A DNA stretch of 64,000 nt from Vibrio sp. J1-1. GTDB taxonomy: Bacteria; Pseudomonadota; Gammaproteobacteria; Enterobacterales; Vibrionaceae. Both the position numbers and the translations under genes were made by a program. Below are positions 25,174-35,196 of the stretch, one piece after another (position 1 is the stretch's first letter; every line of letters begins with the position of its first letter). The DNA is taken from contig NZ_JAKKCM010000001.1 in the NCBI RefSeq assembly GCF_021728395.1, forward strand, positions 553,979-617,978, in the 5' to 3' direction. The notes beneath the pieces are model-generated. The model searched no databases, was not told the DNA's origin, and saw only the letters and a program-made list of their open reading frames with translations.

Positions 25174-26514
25174 ATGCCTAAAAGCCAGAACATCAGCCAG
25201 CGCATGTCCATCGTGACACTCGCTTGGCCGATACTCGTGGAAATTTTGCTAAGGACGGCTTTAGGAACCAGTGATGTATTCATGCTGAGTGGTTACTCAG
25301 ACAAAGCGGTATCAGCGGTTGGGGTTATCACCCAGTTGACGTTTTTTCTGATTATTGTTTCAACATTTGTTAGCAGTGGGACGGGCATCTTAATTGCGCA
25401 ATACAATGGTGCTGACAGAGAGAAAGAGTCGGTCGATGTTGGTATTGCGAGTGTTGTTCTGTCGGTGATTGTGGGTGTTTTTCTCAGCGTGATAGCGGTA
25501 CTTGGTGCGATATTCTTTTTGCCATATTACGGCCTTGAAGCCCAAGTGGAAGAATACGCGCGCAATTACTTGTTGATCAGCGGCTCGCTGACATTCAATG
25601 TCACCATTGGCATCGTGCTCACCACGATTCTGCGTAGTCACGGTTATTCGCGTTCCCCAATGGTGGTTAACCTGCTCAGTGGGGTGTTAAACATTGCAGG
25701 TAATTACATCGCGCTATATCAGCCGTTTGGTTTACCCGTATATGGCGTAGAGGGTGTTGCTGTTGCAACCGTCGTGAGCCAAGTCGTTGGTACATTGATG
25801 TTGTTGGTGGTTGTGGCGCGTTCGAGTATCCAGTTACCAATGTCGACCATGAAAAAAGTGCCGGCGGACATCTATAAAAAGATTTTGAAGATTGGTGGCA
25901 TGAATGCGGGTGAGGTGTTGTCCTACAACATTGCCCAAATCTGTATCGTTTACTTTGTGGTACAAATGGGCACTGCTTCGTTGGCGGCATTTACCTATGC
26001 GCAGAATATTGCGCGTTTTTCTTTTGCCTTTGCACTGGCGATTGGTCAGGCAGCACAGATTCAAACCGGCTATTACATTGGCAAAGGTTGGGTGAGCAGC
26101 ATCCTTAAGCGCATTCAGGTTTATTTCTTGGTGGGCTTTGTTGCTTCTACTGTTGCGACGACCGTGATTTACATATTCCGAGAAGACATTCTCCGTGTAT
26201 TCACTGATCAGCCTGAAATCCTTGCTCTTGCTGGCTCATTGGTTTTGGGGTCAATTCTATTGGAAGCTGGACGTGTGTTTAACCTGATCTTTATTGCTGG
26301 TTTAAAAGGCGCAGGCGACATTAAATTCCCGGTGCAAATGGGTATCGTAAGTATGTGGGGCTTAGGCGTGTTGTTCTCTTACGTGCTTGGTATTCATATG
26401 GGCTACGGCGTAATGGGAGCCTGGATGGCGATTGCTTTGGATGAATGGGTTCGTGGCATCATCATGGCGAGACGCTGGCGTTCACAAGTGTGGATGAAAT
26501 TTAAAGTCAGTTAA
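25174..26514 (+). CDS. MATE family efflux transporter
   Basis: A 446-residue inner-membrane protein with twelve predicted helices in two similar halves. Each half begins with a recognisable MATE segment (LAWPILVEILLRTALGTSDVF and, near 230, ILKIGGMNAGEVLSYNIAQ). MATE proteins export cationic drugs or metabolites in exchange for Na+ or H+. It resembles the broad MatE/NorM-related group but is not clearly NorM itself. The GAAGG ribosome site lies close to the ATG. An attenuator-like leader suggests regulated expression. Confidence 0.9.
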   Translation: MPKSQNISQRMSIVTLAWPILVEILLRTALGTSDVFMLSGYSDKAVSAVGVITQLTFFLIIVSTFVSSGTGILIAQYNGADREKESVDVGIASVVLSVIVGVFLSVIAVLGAIFFLPYYGLEAQVEEYARNYLLISGSLTFNVTIGIVLTTILRSHGYSRSPMVVNLLSGVLNIAGNYIALYQPFGLPVYGVEGVAVATVVSQVVGTLMLLVVVARSSIQLPMSTMKKVPADIYKKILKIGGMNAGEVLSYNIAQICIVYFVVQMGTASLAAFTYAQNIARFSFAFALAIGQAAQIQTGYYIGKGWVSSILKRIQVYFLVGFVASTVATTVIYIFREDILRVFTDQPEILALAGSLVLGSILLEAGRVFNLIFIAGLKGAGDIKFPVQMGIVSMWGLGVLFSYVLGIHMGYGVMGAWMAIALDEWVRGIIMARRWRSQVWMKFKVS

Positions 26515-26572
26515 ATGAGTCATAGCTGATAGTGACGAAGGTGCTGAGTCGGAATATGCTTCGCCTAAATGT

Positions 26573-26604
26573 AAAAAAAGGCACTGAATTCAGTGCCTTT
26601 TTAG
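26573..26604. terminator. Bidirectional terminator between the MATE and RluA-like genes
   Basis: A 28-nt perfect palindrome (26575-26602) with core GGCACTGA-ATTC-type symmetry, A5 on one side and T5 on the other. It lies between two convergent stops. Confidence 0.9.
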
Positions 26605-26629
26605 TATCCCTATATTAACCGTACCGGGT

Positions 26630-28309
26630 TTAAAATTCACAATCCGCATGAAAGCTCATCCGTTCTTTGCTATATGGATGAGCCAGTTCCAGCATTTCAG
26701 CATGCAGGTGTAAGCGATTCGCTTTCTCGCCATACAAGCCATCGCCGACCATTGGCATATTTAATCCCATGTGATGAGCACTGTGGACACGCAGTTGGTG
26801 GGTACGGCCAGTTTTAGGGTACATATACACCTTGCTTCGGCCATTCTTAACTTCAATTAACTGCCAGTGTGTCTCCGCAGGTTTACCATGTTCAAAGCAA
26901 ACTAATTGGCGCGGGCGATCTTCAGGGTCGCCACGCATGGGTAATGAGATATCACCCTCGGCATCACTAAGTTCACCTTCCAGCAAAGCCATATAGCGTT
27001 TTTGTACGCCACGAGCCATGAACTGCTTCTGTAAGCTTTTATTAGCGCGTTTGGTCAGTGCAAACACCAAAATGCCCGATGTCGCCATATCTAAGCGATG
27101 GATGACAAAAGGCCCCTCAACGTCAGGGAACATTGTCTGTAGCCTTGTGTAAGCCGAATCTTTGATGGTTTTTCCCGGTACAGACAGCAAACCGGATGGC
27201 TTGTTCACCACGACCATTGCATCGTCCTGATAGAGAATTTCCAGCTCTTTATCTTCTGCCCAGTTTTCAGCCAGCGGGTTAGGTTCGACGTTCATACCTT
27301 GCAGCATGTGGCCCAGTATTGGCTGGCATTTACTGTTGCACGATGGGTAAAACTTTTTGTGCTGGCGTACTTCGGATTTTGGCGATTCCCCCCACCAGAA
27401 CTCGGCAAGAGCCAGCGGTTTAAAGCCATGTTTAAACGCGTATTGAAGCAGTTTTGGGGCGGCGCATTCACCTGCGCCTGCTGGTGGCACTGGGTTAGTG
27501 GTGTTAGCGAAAATATCCACTAAATCACGCTCTTTTCCCTGGCTGTCAAGAAATCGGTATTGTCTATGCAGTTTGTGTTGTAAAGCGTTAGATAGCGTTT
27601 TACGGCGTTCTTTAAGCTCTGATAGCTGGCGTTTCAGTACTGCTAAACGCTGTTCTTTTACCGCCAGTTTTTCATCCCACGCCCTCTTGAGATATTTGAG
27701 TGTGTTCTTTTCAGCCACACTTTGCTTAGCCAATTCGTCCAACAAACTTTGTAGCTCATCGGAACTCAGTGTTTTCTCGCTTTGTTTACGCAGTTGTTTT
27801 CGATTTGCGCGACCTTCGATCATCACTTGGCGTTGGGCGTGTTCCTCTTGCTGGTAAGTGGCGCGATCGGCTTCAATCTCTGTTTTCAGTTCCGTCAGCT
27901 CTGGGTTCTCTGCAAACTGTTTGCATTCGGTATTAATTACATTGATAGCGTCTGTTTCTGCGCGAAAAAAACCTTCATCTGTCAGCATGTCGTACACAGG
28001 AGGAACAAATCCCGGCAGCAAGTTTTGATCGGCGATTTTGCCGGAGAAGGCACTTAGATAACCTAGATCGCCTTGTGTATTTTCCACCAAAAGTACCCCA
28101 AACATTTTCCCGCGCCCTGCTTGCTCATCCTCTAACCCAAAGTCATGCTCAAAGTCGTTTTGCGTGAGTAAGTGCTGTTGCAGTTGTTCAGCGGCTAATA
28201 CGCATAAAGGGTGCGGCGTATAATAGAACGGAAACGTAAACTGCTCTGGTAACTCATAACCAGAAATATTGACAGTAAAACGAGTAAAACAATGTTCAGG
28301 CGAGTGCAT
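26630..28309 (-). CDS. RluA-family pseudouridine synthase with long N-terminal extension
   Basis: A 559-residue protein. The C-terminal part (about 352-559) is an RluA-type synthase with HRLDMATSGILV, catalytic Asp407, and the later motif PKTGRTHQLRVH. Residues 120-250 are strongly charged and Gln-rich, predicting a long coiled coil. Residues 270-345 carry a conserved-looking cysteine-containing region (PPAGAGECAAPKLLQYAF, then CNSKCQPILGHML). Such long relatives are known in marine gammaproteobacteria, but their RNA target is not established to my knowledge. The common RluA, RluC and RluD enzymes are about 220-330 residues. Transcribed alone. Confidence 0.87.
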   Translation of the reverse strand: MHSPEHCFTRFTVNISGYELPEQFTFPFYYTPHPLCVLAAEQLQQHLLTQNDFEHDFGLEDEQAGRGKMFGVLLVENTQGDLGYLSAFSGKIADQNLLPGFVPPVYDMLTDEGFFRAETDAINVINTECKQFAENPELTELKTEIEADRATYQQEEHAQRQVMIEGRANRKQLRKQSEKTLSSDELQSLLDELAKQSVAEKNTLKYLKRAWDEKLAVKEQRLAVLKRQLSELKERRKTLSNALQHKLHRQYRFLDSQGKERDLVDIFANTTNPVPPAGAGECAAPKLLQYAFKHGFKPLALAEFWWGESPKSEVRQHKKFYPSCNSKCQPILGHMLQGMNVEPNPLAENWAEDKELEILYQDDAMVVVNKPSGLLSVPGKTIKDSAYTRLQTMFPDVEGPFVIHRLDMATSGILVFALTKRANKSLQKQFMARGVQKRYMALLEGELSDAEGDISLPMRGDPEDRPRQLVCFEHGKPAETHWQLIEVKNGRSKVYMYPKTGRTHQLRVHSAHHMGLNMPMVGDGLYGEKANRLHLHAEMLELAHPYSKERMSFHADCEF

Positions 28310-28457
28310 GATGTGTATCCGCGAGCGTCAAAATCGAGCGAGGATTGTACCTGTTTGAATCAGGATTGCTATATTAACAACGGTACTTGAGATTCACTCA
28401 CGATCATGTACCTTAAACGTAATTGCAGTTTTCCTACCCTAATTAGAGTTTTAGTTC

Positions 28458-29258
28458 ATGTCACAAGCTAGCATTAAATTTATCGCCTCCGATATGGATG
28501 GCACGCTACTCGATCAGTACGGTCGTTTAGACCCAGAATTCTTCGATGTCTTTTTACGATTAGAGGAACAAGGTATTTTGTTTTCGGCTGCCTCTGGTCG
28601 TCAATATTATAGCTTGCGTGACACTTTCGCTCCGATTCAGGATCGCATCCTGTACGTGGCAGAAAATGGCACTTTGGTGATACACAAAGATAAAGAACTC
28701 TATAGCTGTACCATTCCGAAACCTGAAGTAGCAGAGATAATCAAAGCGGCGCGCGGCATAGATGGGGCACACATTGTTCTGTGTGGTAAGCGTTCGGCTT
28801 ATATCGAAATTCAAGATCAAAAGACCTTGGAAGAGTTTCAAAAGTACTATCATCGCTGTGAGAACGTGGACGATTTGCTTGAGGTTGATGATGAATTTAT
28901 CAAGGTTGCGATCTGCCATTTTGATGGCTCAGAAGAGTTAGTATTCCCGACGATGGATGCCCAGTTTGGTGACTCACACAAAGTTGTTGTTAGTGCCAAA
29001 ATTTGGTTAGATGTGATGAACGCAAAAGCTTCTAAAGGTGCGGCAATTCAGTATCTTCAACAAACCATGAATTTTACGCCTGCAGAGACCATGACTTTTG
29101 GTGATTACCTGAATGATTTGGAAATGCTGCAAGTGAGCGAGCATTCTTATGCGGTGGCAAATGCTCATGAAGAGATTAAGAAAGTCGCCCGTTTTTCGGC
29201 GCCAAGCAATCAGGAGTCTGGTGTGCTTACTGTGCTACTGAAGCTGCTTTCTGATTAA
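28458..29258 (+). CDS. Cof-type HAD-IIB family phosphatase
   Basis: A 266-residue haloacid-dehalogenase hydrolase. Motif I is ASDMDGTLLD with nucleophile Asp12 and acid/base Asp14. The C2B cap lies in the middle, and the C-terminal motif IV is FGDYLNDLEML. Cof-type enzymes dephosphorylate sugar phosphates, flavin or pyridoxal phosphates with broad specificity. The precise substrate cannot be told; relatives are sometimes named YbjI or YidA. Note Tyr in GDYLND where most have GDxxND. The ribosome site is weak. Confidence 0.9.
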   Translation: MSQASIKFIASDMDGTLLDQYGRLDPEFFDVFLRLEEQGILFSAASGRQYYSLRDTFAPIQDRILYVAENGTLVIHKDKELYSCTIPKPEVAEIIKAARGIDGAHIVLCGKRSAYIEIQDQKTLEEFQKYYHRCENVDDLLEVDDEFIKVAICHFDGSEELVFPTMDAQFGDSHKVVVSAKIWLDVMNAKASKGAAIQYLQQTMNFTPAETMTFGDYLNDLEMLQVSEHSYAVANAHEEIKKVARFSAPSNQESGVLTVLLKLLSD

Positions 29259-29302
29259 ACATCGAGCCGGGTGGTTCAGCTCAGTAGCCTTGTAAATATA
29301 AA

Positions 29303-29338
29303 GTAAAGCCCCGCAATGAGAGTGCGGGGCTTTTATTT
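29303..29338 (+). terminator. Intrinsic terminator after the HAD gene
   Basis: An 11-bp stem AAAGCCCCGCA/TGCGGGGCTTT (29305-29315 and 29323-29333) with a 7-nt loop. T tracts are present in the plus direction. Confidence 0.9.
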
Positions 29339-29357
29339 GTGCTGACGTGATATTAGT

Positions 29358-30455
29358 TCAGCGCTGAAATTTCATCTTGTACATGCGCTTATCTGCGATA
29401 TTGATAAGAAAGTCTATATTGTCGCTATCCACCGGGTACTGAGCGATACCGATACTGGTCGAGAGTGACGAGGCATTTTCCGTTTTTAATACAGGGTCAT
29501 CAAACACGGCATTAATGTGACGCTTTATTTCATCTTCACTGATGGCATTGTCCTGAACGACGATGGCAAACTCATCACCACCCATTCGGTAAGCGGTAAA
29601 ATGACTGATCTCCATAGATTTTAGCCGGTTAGCGATAGCTCGTAAAACTTTGTCGCCTGCTTGGTGCCCATGAGTATCATTAATCTTTTTAAATCCGTTT
29701 AAGTCCAAGATACAAAGGTAAAACGTGTTTTTATAGTGCATGTTTTTTCTTAGTGTCAGAAACAGCGCACTTCTGTTGCCAAGCATTGTTAGAGGGTCAC
29801 TAAGGGCCAATTTTCTGTGGAAACTTGATTCGCGGTAAAAGAAGTAAATAAGAGACAGTGTCGACAAAACAAAAGTCGCAAACAGCATATATTGCGCTTG
29901 TACTAGTCGCTGTGTTTCACCTTTTTGTGCTTCATATACTTTGCTGGAGAGTCGGAAGTTTTGGTTCACAAAATCCACCAAGTCCAAGTACAGCGTTTGA
30001 GTTGAGCGATAAAACTGAGCTGCCGCCTGACGATCGCCGGTTTTCGCCTTTACAAGAAAAGGCTCCAGATCTTTATATTGTTCGAAGAGTTCTAAAAAGT
30101 ACTGCTGGATATTGTTACGCGAAAAGAAAGTGTACGCGTCATCGCTGTTGATGAGTAAATCAAAGCGGCTCCATGCGAGTTCATACTGGAGCTCTGCGCC
30201 ATTTATATCCTGAATGTTTTCATCGAGCCTACGGGTTTCGCCAACCAGTTCAGACAGTTCCTTAGAAAGTTGAAACAAAAACCACGTTGCTTGTTTTTGC
30301 TCATTAGTAAAATTTTGCGCTAATGCACGAGTTTGTTGAAGCAGCATTACATTCGCGAGCAATAAAGAGGTAGCAAAGACTAACAGCAGCAGTTTGCTGA
30401 GTGTCGTATACTGCCATTTGTTAGATTTGATAGAGTAGCTTTCTGATAACTTCAT
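29358..30455 (-). CDS. Membrane diguanylate cyclase with periplasmic sensor region
   Basis: A 365-residue protein. A first transmembrane helix (about 18-38, LLLLVFATSLLLANVMLL) and a second (about 190-208) bracket a roughly 150-residue helical periplasmic domain. A GGDEF domain follows (about 215-365: LTMLGNRSALF, LDLNGFKKINDTHGHQAGD, MGGDEFAIVV). No RxxD inhibition site occurs at the expected distance before GGDEF. The gene start overlaps the stop of the upstream periplasmic SUOX-like gene by one base. This coupling suggests that the small periplasmic protein supplies or modulates the signal. Confidence 0.9.
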   Translation of the reverse strand: MKLSESYSIKSNKWQYTTLSKLLLLVFATSLLLANVMLLQQTRALAQNFTNEQKQATWFLFQLSKELSELVGETRRLDENIQDINGAELQYELAWSRFDLLINSDDAYTFFSRNNIQQYFLELFEQYKDLEPFLVKAKTGDRQAAAQFYRSTQTLYLDLVDFVNQNFRLSSKVYEAQKGETQRLVQAQYMLFATFVLSTLSLIYFFYRESSFHRKLALSDPLTMLGNRSALFLTLRKNMHYKNTFYLCILDLNGFKKINDTHGHQAGDKVLRAIANRLKSMEISHFTAYRMGGDEFAIVVQDNAISEDEIKRHINAVFDDPVLKTENASSLSTSIGIAQYPVDSDNIDFLINIADKRMYKMKFQR

Positions 30456-30928
30456 TATTTCTTTATCAATTTAATCTCATTAACTTGCCAGACCATTTGG
30501 GCATGATATGCCGCGCGATTTAGTTCTGGGTACAGACTCAGAGGATATACAACCCAAAATGGGCCTTTATCCCTGATTTTTATGTAATGTTTGTCTTTTT
30601 GATAGGCAAGTATCGGTTGATATTTAATAATATCTGACCGCGTAATAGCCGCGTGGTAATTGTTTAAGCCACTGATGTCTATTTGCTCTGGGATATCACC
30701 ATATACGTGAGTCAGTAAGGTACTTAGTTTTACACCGGTAAACTCACGGATTCCTTTACTCCATGGTAACTCAGTGGTGTAAGTGGTTTCTGGCAACGAT
30801 TGAATATCTTCTAGTTTTAACGTAACACTAGGTTTTTGTGGACCGTCACTAAATGAAACGGTATTTGCAGAAATAAATGGTGCAAAACACAGCAAGCCTA
30901 ATACGAGTATCTTTTTCATTCTATTCAT
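30455..30928 (-). CDS. Periplasmic molybdopterin-oxidoreductase-like (SUOX-fold) protein
   Basis: A 157-residue protein with a signal peptide (residues 1-22, LGLLCFAPFISAN). The body resembles the oxidoreductase molybdopterin-binding fold: ELPWSKGIREFTGVKLSTLL, then DKGPFWVVYPLSLYPEL. It is shorter than true enzymes and lacks the conserved molybdenum-ligand Cys in the mature part, so it probably binds a ligand rather than catalyses. It overlaps the diguanylate cyclase gene by one base. A start at 30919 (the second Met) is also possible; neither has a strong ribosome site. Confidence 0.75.
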   Translation of the reverse strand: MNRMKKILVLGLLCFAPFISANTVSFSDGPQKPSVTLKLEDIQSLPETTYTTELPWSKGIREFTGVKLSTLLTHVYGDIPEQIDISGLNNYHAAITRSDIIKYQPILAYQKDKHYIKIRDKGPFWVVYPLSLYPELNRAAYHAQMVWQVNEIKLIKK

Positions 30929-31307
30929 TTTGGTTTTTTATTCTTTTTTGAGCTAGAGCAAATGGTGCTAGCAGCGATTTATTTCAGGTTTTGATTGTTT
31001 GAATAAATGGATAAGGTAAAAAAATATATTGTTTTTGAAAAGTAACCTTACGTTAACTTTACGTCAAGGCTATTAAGTTACTTATTAAATAAATGAACGA
31101 TGAAAAGTAGTGACTTCAGGGAGATTTGGGCTCTTAGCGTATTTTCAACGCTATTCAATACAAATAGGTATAATTATCAATTGGTAATTATTAGAAGAAA
31201 ATTAACATTTAGCTTTAATAATATCTGCGAATAACGAATAAATATTCAAAAAATAATAAAACCACCTTATTTAGGGTGGTTTTATTATTACTTTATTTCT
31301 TAATTAG
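30929..31307. other. A/T-rich intergenic region
   Basis: About 380 nt of very A/T-rich sequence. The right part carries the promoter of the SUOX/diguanylate cyclase pair and the left end carries the fghA terminator (31258-31283). No gene or RNA was recognised. Confidence 0.4.
31256..31287 (-). terminator. Intrinsic terminator after fghA
   Basis: A 9-bp stem AAAACCACC/GGTGGTTTT (31258-31266 and 31275-31283). A-rich sequence on its left gives the U tract for the minus-strand transcript. Confidence 0.85.
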
Positions 31308-32147
31308 TTACTCGAACAAATACTTCGCGTGGAAGTTCAAATGATCATCAATAAAGCTCGAGATGAAGTAGTAACTGTGGTCATAACCTGGTTGCATTCG
31401 AAGCGTTAATTCTGAACCATGCTTGTTTGCTGCCGCGACAAGGACTTCAGGTTTAAGCTGTTCACTCAGGAACCCGTCTGCGTCTCCCTGATCAACCAGA
31501 ATAGCCAAAGGTGATGGACCTTGCTTCAGTAGCTCACTCGCATCATATTGCTTCCAATTTTCGATATCGGTACCCAAATAAGCAGTAAAGGCTTTTTGGC
31601 CCCAAGGACATTGAACAGGGTTACTGATAGGGCTAAATGCGGAAATCGAGCGATACTGATCTGCATTCTTTAGCCCGATAGTCAGTGCACCATGTCCGCC
31701 CATGCTGTGACCCGAAATAGATTTAACATCAGAAACTGGGAAATTGTTCTCAATGATTGCTGGTAGTTCTTTCGTGATGTAGTCATACATGAAGTAGTGC
31801 TGTGACCAAGGTGCTTGAGTTGCATTAAGATAAAAACCTGCACCCTGACCGAGGTCGTAATTTTCATCATCTGCCACACCTTCTCCACGAGGACTGGTAT
31901 CCGGGGCTACAATGGCTATACCAAGTTCGGCGGCCATACGAAACGCCCCAGCTTTCTGCATGAAATTTTCATCGCTACACGTGAGTCCCGATAGCCAGTA
32001 AAGTACTGGTACTGGGTGGGACTTTGTCGCATTTGGCGGCAGGAAAATAGCGAATCGCATTTGACAATTCAGCGAACTAGATTCGTGTGTGTATTGTTTG
32101 TGCCAGCCACCAAAAACTTTGGCCTGACTAACGTTTTCTATCATCAT
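31308..32147 (-). CDS. fghA: S-formylglutathione hydrolase
   Basis: A 279-residue esterase-D-family enzyme that hydrolyses S-formylglutathione to formate and glutathione, the second step of glutathione-dependent formaldehyde removal. The serine elbow [10 protein letters not shown] places Ser148. [11 protein letters not shown] near 52-62 is family-typical, and a C-terminal YDHSYYF supplies the His. It follows frmA on the same strand with about 90 nt between them. Two adjacent Met codons (32147 and 32144) are possible starts. Confidence 0.95.
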   Translation of the reverse strand: MMIENVSQAKVFGGWHKQYTHESSSLNCQMRFAIFLPPNATKSHPVPVLYWLSGLTCSDENFMQKAGAFRMAAELGIAIVAPDTSPRGEGVADDENYDLGQGAGFYLNATQAPWSQHYFMYDYITKELPAIIENNFPVSDVKSISGHSMGGHGALTIGLKNADQYRSISAFSPISNPVQCPWGQKAFTAYLGTDIENWKQYDASELLKQGPSPLAILVDQGDADGFLSEQLKPEVLVAAANKHGSELTLRMQPGYDHSYYFISSFIDDHLNFHAKYLFE

Positions 32148-32205
32148 GAATAAACTCTTAAGAAGCAGAAATTAGATTCAACGGCAGGACACCGTTAATA
32201 CAATA

Positions 32206-32228
32206 AGGCTCTCCCTAGGGAGAGCCAG
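32206..32228. other. Hairpin between frmA and fghA
   Basis: GGCTCTCC-CTAG-GGAGAGCC is an 8-bp stem (32207-32226) in the intercistronic gap. No T tract follows on the minus strand, so it may stabilise or process the message rather than terminate it. Confidence 0.6.
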
Positions 32229-32236
32229 CAGAGACA

Positions 32237-33403
<1,167 letters not shown>

Positions 33404-33608
33404 TCAATCGGTAGGCGTAGTAATTAAGCCTAGCTGAGCTTTCGTTTTTCGCCCGATGTTTTATTTGTATTCATTTTATCTATTTCATTTAAAATGATAA
33501 TCCGTCGTTGATGAAAATGATTTTTACATACACGTAATAATGAATATGTTGAATTAGGTGATAAGTCAAAGGGATTTTTGGCGGCAACAAGCGTTCACCA
33601 GGCAAACC

Positions 33609-33645
33609 CCAAAGCGCTTATCATGCCCATGGTTAAGCGCTTTGA
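33609..33645 (-). terminator. Possible terminator after the class II aldolase gene
   Basis: Perfect 10-bp stem AAAGCGCTTA/TAAGCGCTTT (33611-33620 and 33634-33643) with a 13-nt loop. It lies about 10 nt beyond the aldolase stop. The T tract is weak. Confidence 0.6.
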
Positions 33646-33655
33646 GGGTCAGTGG

Positions 33656-34408
33656 TTAGTCTTTGTAACGTGGGTCGATTCGGTCCAGTTTGCGTAGTAG
33701 CGCTGGCCATACGATGGAACCATCTACGCCCTGGGTTTTCACTGCTTTAGTTATTGAGCTGACAATCTTGGGTTCAATATGAATAAGCTCACTGCCACCT
33801 GACTGCGCGGCCAACTGAATTTGGCAAGTGGTTTCCATTGCATACATCGACAAGAACGCATCTGCCACGGTTTTTCCGACCGTCAGTAGCCCATGATTTC
33901 GTAGTACAAGGAAGTTTGCTTCTCCCAGATCATGCTGCAAACGTGGTTGTTCATCTTCTCTTACCGCGACGCCTTCATAGTCATGGTAAGCCAATGACGA
34001 AAGCACATAAGTAGACTGCTGACTGATTGGTAGTATACCGTTTTTCTGTGCGCTGACCGCGACACCAGCTCGCGTATGCGTGTGAATGATACAGCCGACA
34101 TCATGACGAGCTTCATGAATACAGCTATGGATGATAAATCCAGCGTGATTGACCGAGTGGGACGTGTCTTGCAACACATTGCCATTCTGATCGATCTTAA
34201 CGAGATCCGAGGCGGTAATTTCATCAAACATCATCCCATAAGGGTTGATGAGAAAATGATGTTCAGGCCCCGGGATTCGTACACTTATATGGGTAAAGAT
34301 TAAGTCATCCCAGCCAAACTCTGCCACCAGTCTGTAGCATGCTGCTAGCTCAACACGTAACTGCCATTCTTGTTCGCTAACTCGATTTCTCATTGGTGAG
34401 TTCATCAT
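33656..34408 (-). CDS. Class II aldolase/adducin family protein
   Basis: A 250-residue soluble protein. Zinc-ligand motifs are present: IIHTHTRAGVA near residues 105-115 and the late LRNHGLLTVG. The segment FTHISVRIPGPEHHFLINPYG is typical of adducin-type members. Class II aldolases cleave or epimerise small phosphorylated or keto-sugars, while adducin-like members often have unknown chemistry. The gene follows the HD-domain gene with a 9-nt gap and is therefore coupled to it. Two overlapping starts (34408 and 34405) fit the GAGAGG ribosome site. The substrate is unknown. Confidence 0.87.
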   Translation of the reverse strand: MMNSPMRNRVSEQEWQLRVELAACYRLVAEFGWDDLIFTHISVRIPGPEHHFLINPYGMMFDEITASDLVKIDQNGNVLQDTSHSVNHAGFIIHSCIHEARHDVGCIIHTHTRAGVAVSAQKNGILPISQQSTYVLSSLAYHDYEGVAVREDEQPRLQHDLGEANFLVLRNHGLLTVGKTVADAFLSMYAMETTCQIQLAAQSGGSELIHIEPKIVSSITKAVKTQGVDGSIVWPALLRKLDRIDPRYKD

Positions 34409-34417
34409 TGCCTCTCG

Positions 34418-35020
34418 CTATTGTGCTGCTATTTGGTCTTGGGCTTGTTTGTAAATTGAACGAACGGGACGCTCAAATACCTTGCGGATCATCGGCTCAA
34501 AGAATTTTAGCGGTAGAGTATCTAATTGAGGATCAAAGGCTGGCGCGTCATATTTACGCACAAACTCTAGGGTGCGTTGGTAGCAAGGATGATCGATGTA
34601 AGCCTTATGCATCTCTCGGTCCATATTCAAGTGGTGGAAGAAGTAATATCCTTGGAAAATACCATGATGTTTTATCATCCAGTGATTCTCTTCACTGACA
34701 AAAGGCTCGAGGATAGTGGCGGCTATGTCTGGGTGGTTATAAGAGCCCAATGTATCACCAATATCATGCAGTAGAGCACATACTACGTATTCGTCATCCT
34801 TACCATCTCGATACGCGAGTGTTGCACATTGCAGGCTGTGCGTGAGTCTATCAACCTGGAAGCCACCAAAATCACCATCAAGTAATAAAAGGTGTTTGAT
34901 GATTCGGTCTGGTAACTCTCCAGCATAATCAACAAATTGATCCGCGATGATCTTCCAGTCTTGCGCTGTACCGTGTTCCATATGAGTAAAACCAGCTAAT
35001 GGGGTATTGTGCTTGTTCAT
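34418..35020 (-). CDS. HD-domain protein, possibly a PhnZ/TmpB/MIOX-like di-iron oxygenase
   Basis: A 200-residue protein with the metal ligands of an HD domain: His in THSLQCATLA, His-Asp in ALLHDIGD, a downstream His pair in MIKHHGIFQGYYF, and a late Asp in RKYDAPAFDP. The spacing and the HSLQ...LLHDIG pattern resemble mixed-valent di-iron HD oxygenases (PhnZ, TmpB, MIOX) as much as phosphohydrolases, but I cannot separate them by eye. It is the first gene of an operon with a class II aldolase-like gene, and the LysR gene is divergent. AGGACAG gives the ribosome site. Confidence 0.7.
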   Translation of the reverse strand: MNKHNTPLAGFTHMEHGTAQDWKIIADQFVDYAGELPDRIIKHLLLLDGDFGGFQVDRLTHSLQCATLAYRDGKDDEYVVCALLHDIGDTLGSYNHPDIAATILEPFVSEENHWMIKHHGIFQGYYFFHHLNMDREMHKAYIDHPCYQRTLEFVRKYDAPAFDPQLDTLPLKFFEPMIRKVFERPVRSIYKQAQDQIAAQ

Positions 35021-35196
35021 TCTTCTGTCCTACTTGTGGATTCAGACTCTATAAAAACACAGCTCGTGTTGGCCTAATGTTAATACAGTTACATTTGATT
35101 AACTTTTTGTGTTGAGGTATGAAACTAAAGGAAAGTTTCTCCCGGTTGGTGTTTGTGTGACAATGTTGTTGGATGTTTTTTGACGGGAATAGAGAG

